NCBI GenBank assembly: GCA_946405475.1
Contig: CAMJHI010000157.1
Coordinates: forward strand, 1 to 5,597
Source of the DNA: an uncultured Clostridia bacterium
Lineage (GTDB): Bacteria; Bacillota; Clostridia; Oscillospirales; Acutalibacteraceae
DNA: 5,597 nucleotides
Reading direction: 5' to 3'
Shown: positions 1 through 5,597 of the stretch, one piece after another
How positions within the stretch are numbered: position 1 is the first letter of the stretch
How the letters are laid out: every line of letters starts with the position of its first letter
Program-made: the position numbers and the translations under genes
Notes under the pieces: generated by a model
Told to the model about the DNA's origin: nothing
The model's database searches: none
Seen by the model: only the letters and a program-made list of their open reading frames with translations

Positions 1-683
1 ATGGTGCGGCTGCAAAGCTGGCGGATGGTCGCCATGTTGTGGCTCACGTACAGCACGGTGCGGCCGGTCTGGGCGGAATGTGCCATTTGTTCCAGACACT
101 TTTTCTGGAACCGGCTGTCGCCCACGGCGAGCACCTCATCCACCACCAGAATATCCGGCTCCAGATGCGAGGCGACCGCGAACGCAAGGCGCACGAACAT
201 GCCGCTGGAATAGCGCTTGACGGGGGTGTCGATGAATTGGTCGATCTCGGAAAAGTCGACGATCGCGTCGAATTTTTTGTCGATCTCGGATCGGCGCATG
301 CCCAAAATAGCGCCGTTGAGGTAGACGTTTTCGCGCCCGGTCAGCTCCTTGTTGAAGCCGGTGCCGACCTCGAGCATGGAGGACACCGTGCCGTTGATCT
401 CGATGCGGCCGGTCGTCGGCTCCGTGATGCGCGAAATGAGCTTGAGCATGGTGGACTTGCCGGCGCCGTTTTTGCCGATCAGCCCGATGCTTTCGCCGGG
501 CTGTACCTCGAAGTTGACGTCCTTGAGCGCCCAGAAATCCTCTTTGGAGGAGGAGCGGATGGGGTGAAGCAGCCGCTTGCCCATCAGAGCCACGCGCTGC
601 AGATTGTTGTCATAGGTTAAATTCTTTTTATGCCGGATGACGTATTTTTTACCGACGCCTTCCACTTTGATGGCTGGTTCCAT
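1..683 (-). CDS. Polysaccharide/teichoic acid ABC exporter, ATP-binding subunit (TagH/Wzt type), 3' end cut by window
   Basis: ATPase half of an ABC-2 exporter that moves lipid-linked surface glycans (teichoic acid or O-antigen-like polysaccharide) across the cytoplasmic membrane. The 227 visible residues contain a complete nucleotide-binding domain: Walker A GKNGAGKST at 70-78, the Wzt/TagH-style stretch LEVGTGFNKELTGREN at 104-119, signature YSSGMFVRLAF at 158-168, Walker B ILVVDE at 178-183 and switch histidine H215 in VSHN. The N-terminal extension before the 'FWALKDVNFEV' strand (about residues 17-50) is also typical of this subfamily. The ATG at 683 follows AGGAGGTG (691-698) with 7 bases between, 16 bases after the permease stop, so the pair is one operon. 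The C-terminus lies outside the window, so it is unknown whether a glycan-binding or other C-terminal domain is present. The family call is firm; the exact glycan is not known. Confidence 0.93.
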   Translation of the reverse strand, partial: MEPAIKVEGVGKKYVIRHKKNLTYDNNLQRVALMGKRLLHPIRSSSKEDFWALKDVNFEVQPGESIGLIGKNGAGKSTMLKLISRITEPTTGRIEINGTVSSMLEVGTGFNKELTGRENVYLNGAILGMRRSEIDKKFDAIVDFSEIDQFIDTPVKRYSSGMFVRLAFAVASHLEPDILVVDEVLAVGDSRFQKKCLEQMAHSAQTGRTVLYVSHNMATIRQLCSRT

Positions 684-699
684 GAGGCAGCACCTCCTC

Positions 700-1530
700 T
701 TAAACGAGGTCGACGAAGGTTCGTTCCGTTTTCCGGAAGAGCTTCGTTGCAATCGGGATGAATACGATCAGCCAGACAAAGCTGACGAGGAAGGAACGCC
801 AGTCGAACACCTCGGTTTTGATCATGCACCATTTGAAGGCGCTGACAAAGCCGGTGGCGGGGTTGATCAGAAACACGAACGCTGCCTTGGGGGAGACCTT
901 GGCGCTGATGTCATTCATGGAATAGGCAACGGGCGTCGCGTATTGACCGATCTGCACCAGCAGCGGCACGATCTGGATCAGGTCGCGGTATTTGACGGTG
1001 AAAGAGGAAAGAAACAGCCCCAGGAACATGCCCAGAAACATCATGGGCAGCAGCATCACCGGAGCGAGCAGAATGCGGAAGCTCGGGGTGTAATGATGAA
1101 TGGCCATCAGAATAAATAGAACGCCTACGGAAATGGCCGTGTCGATCAGGGTGGTAATCGACGAGCCGAGCGGAGAAATCAGGCGGGGATAGTAGACTTT
1201 TTTCATCAGTTCGGCATTGGACACCAGCGTGCTGGAAGCGAGCGTCAGCGTGCGGGCGAACAGCGTCCATGGGATCAGACCGGCGTAGACGACCACCTGA
1301 TAGGGTGCGGCGCTGCCTTCGCTGAAGCCGGCCAGGTTGCCGAAGATGAAGGTCATGATCAGCATGTTGATGATGGGGTTGATGATCGACCAGCCGAAGC
1401 CGATGAAGGTTTGCTTGTAGCGCACGGTCACGTCGCGCTTGGCAAAATTCAGCGCCAGCTCACGGTAGCGCCACAGGTCTTTCCAGTATTGGAAGCTTTT
1501 GCCGTTCGGTTGGATCACGGTTTTCTGCAA
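700..1530 (-). CDS. Polysaccharide/teichoic acid ABC-2 type exporter, permease subunit (TagG/Wzm type), TTG start
   Basis: Membrane subunit of the glycan exporter whose ATPase follows. It is 276 residues from the TTG start, a normal length for TagG/Wzm. Family marks are the amphipathic N-terminal motif RDVTVRYKQTFIGFGWSIINP (about 32-52), split by its turn before the first membrane helix; the conserved 'NAELMKKVYYPRLISP' loop (105-120); and 'VKYRDLIQIVPLLVQIGQYATPVAY' (179-203), given here in part as VKYRD and QYATPVAY. About six hydrophobic segments are visible (near 49-66, 78-100, 122-144, 152-177, 184-203 and close to the C-terminus). The reading frame stays open upstream to 1749, but that extension runs through the terminator and promoter. 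The TTG at 1530 has AAGGAG (1540-1545) 9 bases ahead, whereas the in-frame ATG at 1569 lies inside the -10 box and has no ribosome binding site. It is first in its transcription unit. Confidence 0.92.
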   Translation of the reverse strand: MQKTVIQPNGKSFQYWKDLWRYRELALNFAKRDVTVRYKQTFIGFGWSIINPIINMLIMTFIFGNLAGFSEGSAAPYQVVVYAGLIPWTLFARTLTLASSTLVSNAELMKKVYYPRLISPLGSSITTLIDTAISVGVLFILMAIHHYTPSFRILLAPVMLLPMMFLGMFLGLFLSSFTVKYRDLIQIVPLLVQIGQYATPVAYSMNDISAKVSPKAAFVFLINPATGFVSAFKWCMIKTEVFDWRSFLVSFVWLIVFIPIATKLFRKTERTFVDLV

Positions 1531-1539
1531 AAGCGAACA

Positions 1540-1545
1540 CTCCTT
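1540..1545 (-). promoter_or_regulatory. Ribosome binding site that decides the TTG start of the exporter permease
   Basis: AAGGAG read on the minus strand, 9 bases before the TTG at 1528-1530. No comparable purine-rich site precedes the in-frame ATG at 1567-1569, so this site supports the non-ATG start. Confidence 0.8.
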
Positions 1546-1564
1546 ATTGATACTTATTAAAAGT

Positions 1565-1593
1565 ATCATATCACATAGCAATACAAAAATCAA
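1565..1593 (-). promoter_or_regulatory. Sigma-A type promoter of the polysaccharide exporter operon
   Basis: On the minus strand the -35 box is TTGATT (1588-1593), the spacer is exactly 17 bases, and the -10 box is TATGAT (1565-1570) with an extended TG one base before it. Transcription should begin near 1558-1559, giving a leader of roughly 30 bases before the TTG start, too short for a riboswitch. The -35 box sits directly after the hairpin of the preceding operon's terminator and inside its T-rich tail. This is a consensus reading; the start site is not measured. Confidence 0.75.
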
Positions 1594-1637
1594 GCAGACC
1601 ACCCGAAAACAATGACAGTTGTTTTCGGGTGGTCTGC
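1583..1637 (-). terminator. Intrinsic terminator of the BMP-type importer operon
   Basis: Perfect 19-bp inverted repeat: GCAGACCACCCGAAAACAA at 1594-1612 against its exact complement at 1619-1637, with a 6-base loop (1613-1618). Read on the minus strand it is followed at once by TTGATTTTTGT (1583-1593), a T-rich tail. It lies 36 bases after the stop codon of permease 2 (TAA at 1673-1675). On the plus strand the bases after the hairpin are not T-rich, so termination is expected only for minus-strand transcripts. Confidence 0.85.
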
Positions 1638-1672
1638 GATCTTGGCGAAACAGGCGGACAGCTTTGATCCGG

Positions 1673-2650
1673 TTACCGTTCTTCGCGGAAATAGGCCAGA
1701 CCGAGGCTGGCGGGCGGCTGATTCTCGCGACGGTTGCGCAGGCTGACAAAGACCAGCACGAGGATCGTGACGACGTAGGGCGTCATTTTGAAAATTTCCT
1801 GATCGCTCATGGTCAGGTTCGGAATGTAGTTGTGAACAATGAACAGCCCGCCGAACAGGAACGAACCGAGAATGCTCAGATCCGGTTTCCACACGGCAAA
1901 GATGACCAGTGCAATGGCCAGCCAGCCGCGGTCGCCGAAGCCGTTGTTCGACCACACGCCGTTGGCGTAATCCATCACGTAGTATAACCCGCCCAGCCCG
2001 GCGATCATGCTGCCGATGAGGGTGGACAGATATTTGTAGCGAATGACGTTGATGCCGGCCGCGTCCGCCGTGGCGGGGCTTTCGCCCACGGCGCGCAGGT
2101 GAAGACCCATGCGCGTGTGCTTGAAAACATAGGCGGCGACCAGCGCGATGATCACGGCAAGGTAGGCGAGGAAGCTGTAGGAAAACAGCAGCTTGCCCAC
2201 AGCGCCCAGCTTGCCCGCGAAGGGCAGGACAGCTTTGAAGCAGTTGCTCGTTTTGGTGAGCACGACCGAGGGCATATCGCTCTTGACGATCTTGATCAGC
2301 GAGCCGCCGAAAAAGTTGCCGAAGCCCACGCCGAAGGTGGTCAGCGCCAGACCGGTCACGTTCTGGTTGGCGCGCAGGGTGGCGGTGAGCACCGAATAGA
2401 TCAGCCCCATGATGAAAGAGCCGAGCAGGCAGCACAGGATCGGGATGAGCACGGCAAGGAACGGCACAAAGGCGGTCGCGTTCTGCTCATAGAGGAACGC
2501 GCCGATCACGCCGCAGATGCCGCCGACGTACATCACGCCGGGGATGCCGAGGTTCAGGTTACCGCTTTTTTCGGTGATGATCTCACCCGTGGAGCCGAAG
2601 AGCAGGGGAATGCCCTGCATGATGGCACGCTGGATAAACGCGATGATCAT
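1673..2650 (-). CDS. BMP-type (nucleoside family) ABC importer, permease 2 (NupQ/YufQ-like)
   Basis: Second membrane subunit of the importer, 325 residues, of the branched-chain/ribose-type permease superfamily (BPD_transp_2). It starts with the usual 'TGEIITEKSGNLNLGIPGVM' block (21-40, a clostridial form of the YufQ motif), then 'LRANQNVTGLALTTFG' (92-107), and the cytoplasmic coupling loop 'GLHLRAVGES...AGINV' (182-202), which the ATPase is expected to contact. Several hydrophobic membrane segments lie around 34-54, 61-90, 97-115, 157-176, 204-226, 242-272 and 286-305. The ATG at 2650 overlaps the stop of permease 1 in an ATGA (4 bases), with AAGGGGG (2660-2666) 9 bases ahead, indicating translational coupling. 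It is the last gene of its operon, followed by the terminator. In B. subtilis the related NupQ takes part in guanosine uptake; the substrate here is inferred only at family level. Confidence 0.93.
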   Translation of the reverse strand: MIIAFIQRAIMQGIPLLFGSTGEIITEKSGNLNLGIPGVMYVGGICGVIGAFLYEQNATAFVPFLAVLIPILCCLLGSFIMGLIYSVLTATLRANQNVTGLALTTFGVGFGNFFGGSLIKIVKSDMPSVVLTKTSNCFKAVLPFAGKLGAVGKLLFSYSFLAYLAVIIALVAAYVFKHTRMGLHLRAVGESPATADAAGINVIRYKYLSTLIGSMIAGLGGLYYVMDYANGVWSNNGFGDRGWLAIALVIFAVWKPDLSILGSFLFGGLFIVHNYIPNLTMSDQEIFKMTPYVVTILVLVFVSLRNRRENQPPASLGLAYFREER

Positions 2651-3757
2651 TTCGCCTGACCCCCTTTCTTCGATTCACGGAACCGGACGGAATAGTTGAT
2701 GAAGAATTCGCTGCCGATGATGAAGAAGATGATGATGCCGGTGATGATCTCGGAAAACGAATCGTTCAGCCCGAACTGGGTCGAGATTTCGGAAGCGCCC
2801 TTTTGCAGGAACACCAGAATGAACGAGGTCAGGATCATGTAGAGCGGATTGAACTTGGCCAGCCACGAAACCATGATGGCGGTGAAGCCGCGGCCGCCCG
2901 CCGTGTCGCGGTTGATGGTGTGGTCGGTGCCGCTGACGAGCAGCAGACCGGCGATGCCGCACAGCGCGCCGGAGAGGAGCATGGTGCGGATGACGACCTT
3001 TTTGACGTTGATGCCGATGTAGCGCGCGGTGTTTTCGCTTTCACCCACCACGGCGATCTCATAGCCGTGCTTGCTGAAACGCAGGTAGATATACATGACC
3101 ACGGTCAGCACGGCGACGATGAGGATGTTGAGCAGGTATTTCTGATCGCCGATGGCCGGGAACCAGCCCGCCTGGGAATTCAGGTTGATCACGCCGATGG
3201 CGCCGGAGCCCTTGGGGTTGGACCAGATATAGGAAAAATAGGACACGACCTGAATGGCGATGTAGTTCATCATCAGCGTGAACAGCGTTTCGTTCGTGTT
3301 CCAGTTGGCCTTGAAAAACGCGGGGATCAGCCCCCAGACCGCACCGGCGACGACGCTGGCCGCGATCATGACCACAAAGAGCAGGGGGGTGGGCAGCTTG
3401 TTGCCCAGCAGAAGCATGCATGAGGCGGTGGCCAGCCCGCCGATGAGCACCTGCCCTTCGGCGCCGATGTTCCAAAAGCGCATGCGGAACGCCGGCGTCA
3501 CAGCCAGCGACACGCACAGCAGCATGGCGATGTTCTGCAGCAGGTTCCACACGCGGCGTTCGGTGCCGATGGCGCCTTCGACCATGGTTTTGTAAACGCC
3601 CAGCGGGTTTTCGCCCGTGAGCAGAACGGTCACCACGGCGCAGACCAGCAGCGCGGCCGCGACCGAGGCGATGCGGATCAGCCACGCCTGCCACGCGGGC
3701 ATACCGGCGATGCGCTTGACGATGTGGATGAGCGGTTCGTGAACGTGTTTTTCAGTT

Positions 3758-3765
<8 letters not shown>
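2647..3765 (-). CDS. BMP-type (nucleoside family) ABC importer, permease 1 (NupP/YufP-like)
   Basis: First membrane subunit of the importer, 372 residues, forming the channel with permease 2. After a charged N-terminus comes a membrane segment (about 29-50), the 'ENPLGVYKTMVEG' stretch (52-64) common in this family, the diagnostic NIGAEGQ (99-105), 'NTNETLFTLMMNYIA' (156-170), and the coupling loop 'GYEIAVVGES...YIGINV' (234-254). The last two correspond to motifs in permease 2, showing the two are distant paralogues. The start chosen is ATG at 3765, because GGAGGTG (3775-3781) lies 9 bases before it; an in-frame ATG at 3786 would add 7 residues but has no site of its own in good position. 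The start overlaps the end of the ATPase gene by 8 bases and the stop overlaps permease 2 by 4. Confidence 0.93.
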
Positions 3766-5296
<1,531 letters not shown>

Positions 5297-5302
5297 GTCG
5301 AT

Positions 5303-5309
5303 ACCTCCT
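5303..5309 (-). promoter_or_regulatory. Strong ribosome binding site of the importer ATPase gene
   Basis: AGGAGGT on the minus strand, 6 bases before ATG 5296. It fixes the start there rather than at the in-frame ATG at 5326. It lies 7 bases beyond the foot of the 5317-5383 hairpin, so it is exposed next to the structure, not inside it. Confidence 0.85.
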
Positions 5310-5316
5310 GCGTGGG

Positions 5317-5383
5317 GATTTTTCATGGCTTGAAATGAGCGAAAAAGGCGTCGGGTTCCCGCTTATTTCAAACCATAAAAATC
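5317..5383 (-). repeat. Long imperfect inverted repeat (hairpin) in the leader of the importer ATPase gene
   Basis: The arm at 5360-5383 pairs with the arm at 5317-5341 around an 18-base loop (5342-5359). The core 17-base arms (5360-5376 and 5325-5341) differ at two positions; in minus-strand RNA one is a G-U wobble and one an A-C mismatch. The stem then continues with seven more pairs (AAAAATC at 5377-5383 with GATTTTT at 5317-5323) after a single bulged base at 5324. That makes about 24 positions, of which 23 pair. It lies between the terminator and the ribosome binding site of the ATPase gene, and shares bases 5377-5383 with the terminator tail. No poly-T tail follows it on the minus strand, so it does not look like a second terminator. 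Possible roles: transcript stabilisation, RNase III processing site, or a small palindromic repeat. Confidence 0.7.
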
Positions 5384-5422
5384 AAATCCGGGGGCGGAGC
5401 ATAGGGGTATGCTCCGCCTCCG
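5377..5422 (-). terminator. Intrinsic terminator/attenuator between binding-protein gene and ATPase gene
   Basis: Perfect 11-bp stem GGCGGAGCATA (5393-5403) with TATGCTCCGCC (5408-5418) around a 4-base loop; beyond one mismatch three further G/C pairs extend it (5389-5391 with 5420-5422). Read on the minus strand it is followed after two bases by the T-rich tail TTTGATTTTT (5377-5386). It begins 19 bases after the stop codon at 5442-5444. Since no convincing promoter lies between it and the ATPase gene, partial read-through is likely, which would give more binding protein than transporter core, a common arrangement in ABC import operons. Strength is not measured. Confidence 0.75.
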
Positions 5423-5441
5423 TCCTGTTTGGATGCTGCGA

Positions 5442-5597
5442 TCAGAATTTTTCGTTGAGCAGGGTGATGCCGTCGATTCTCAGATCGAAGTAGGGAGCGG
5501 AACGCTTCACGGATTCCATGAAAGCGCCGTTCTCGACCACTTCGGTGTCGGGGGTGTAGGCGTCGTCGGTGTCAACGTCGGCCTTGTGGGTCGCGTC
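5442..5597 (-). CDS. Probable BMP-family substrate-binding lipoprotein, C-terminal 51 residues only
   Basis: Only the end of the gene is in the window: 51 codons and a TGA stop, open to the window edge. The tail is acidic (ADVDTDDAYTPDTEVVENG at about 6-24 of the fragment) and then reads RSAPYFDLRIDGITLLNEKF (32-51). From memory this ending resembles the C-terminus of BMP/PnrA-like binding proteins of Clostridia, but that is not verified here. Its place directly ahead of the ATPase and two permeases is where the extracellular binding lipoprotein lies in such operons. That protein would capture the substrate outside the membrane and pass it to the permease pair. The lipoprotein signal, the ligand pocket and the start are outside the window. 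An unrelated gene cannot be fully excluded on 51 residues. Confidence 0.7.
   Translation of the reverse strand, partial: DATHKADVDTDDAYTPDTEVVENGAFMESVKRSAPYFDLRIDGITLLNEKF

Noticed and set aside
39..620. Plus-strand open frame of 193 codons, opposite the TagH/Wzt ATPase gene
   Set aside because: It is antisense to a clear ABC ATPase with all motifs. Its His/Asp/Glu/Gly-rich translation is what results from reading GC-rich coding DNA backwards, and no ribosome binding site or known domain is seen.
1590..2435. Minus-strand open frame of 281 codons overlapping permease 2 in another frame
   Set aside because: Its translation is rich in Arg, His and Pro with no membrane segments, an off-frame reading of permease 2. 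It also runs through the terminator.
2099..2659. Plus-strand open frame of 186 codons, and similar plus-strand frames at 2803-3423 and 4697-5272
   Set aside because: All lie opposite well-recognised transporter genes and have low-complexity acidic/His-rich translations without recognisable domains, so they are shadow frames.
5297..5326. Upstream in-frame ATG at 5326 as start of the importer ATPase
   Set aside because: It would place the strong AGGAGGT inside the coding region. The site is correctly spaced for ATG 5296, and the added ten residues (with Pro-His-Ala-Gly-Gly) look like translated leader.
5297..5388. Internal promoter in the spacer before the importer ATPase, using TTGATT or TTGAAA as -35
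   Set aside because: At 16-18 bases from either candidate the sequence is GC-rich or lacks a TATAAT-like hexamer, so I cannot support a promoter here.
5297..5441. Purine or other known riboswitch in the spacer before the importer ATPase
   Set aside because: The gap is made up of the terminator and a simple long hairpin. I see no three-way junction or conserved loop sequences of the purine riboswitch. One could lie upstream of the binding-protein gene, outside the window.

Overview
The window holds six genes, all on the minus strand and so read from high to low coordinates. The DNA is fairly GC-rich. Strong AGGAGG-type ribosome binding sites, tightly packed operons, hairpin/T-tract terminators and the protein families suggest a GC-rich anaerobic Firmicute (class Clostridia, for example an Oscillospiraceae/Ruminococcaceae gut bacterium). 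The lineage is an inference from style, not a marker-based identification.

Unit 1 (5597 down to about 1594) is a BMP-family (basic membrane protein / nucleoside-type) ABC importer. The window opens inside the last 51 codons of the probable substrate-binding lipoprotein (5442-5597). A 145-base gap follows, containing an intrinsic terminator (5377-5422) and a second, long imperfect hairpin (5317-5383) that ends just before the ribosome binding site of the next gene. Then come the double-domain ATPase (3758-5296), permease 1 (2647-3765) and permease 2 (1673-2650). These three genes overlap by 8 and 4 bases, so they are almost certainly co-translated. The unit ends at a perfect 19-bp hairpin with a T-rich tail (1583-1637). 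By family knowledge (B. subtilis NupNOPQ, Streptococcus/Borrelia BMP systems) the import substrate is probably a nucleoside or related compound, but specificity cannot be read from this sequence.

Unit 2 (about 1593 down past base 1) is a polysaccharide exporter of the TagGH/Wzm-Wzt type. A good sigma-A promoter (TTGATT, 17 bases, extended TATGAT) lies directly behind the terminator of unit 1, its -35 box sitting inside the terminator's T-tract. It drives an ABC-2 type permease that starts at a TTG codon (700-1530). The ATPase follows after 16 bases (683 down to 1) and is cut by the window edge. Together they would carry a lipid-linked cell-wall or surface glycan such as teichoic acid or O-antigen-like polysaccharide across the membrane.

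I see no mobile element, CRISPR array, tRNA or rRNA, and no convincing plus-strand gene. The gene content is ordinary. The parts most worth a second look are non-coding: the double-hairpin spacer between binding protein and ATPase, and the fused terminator/promoter between the two operons.
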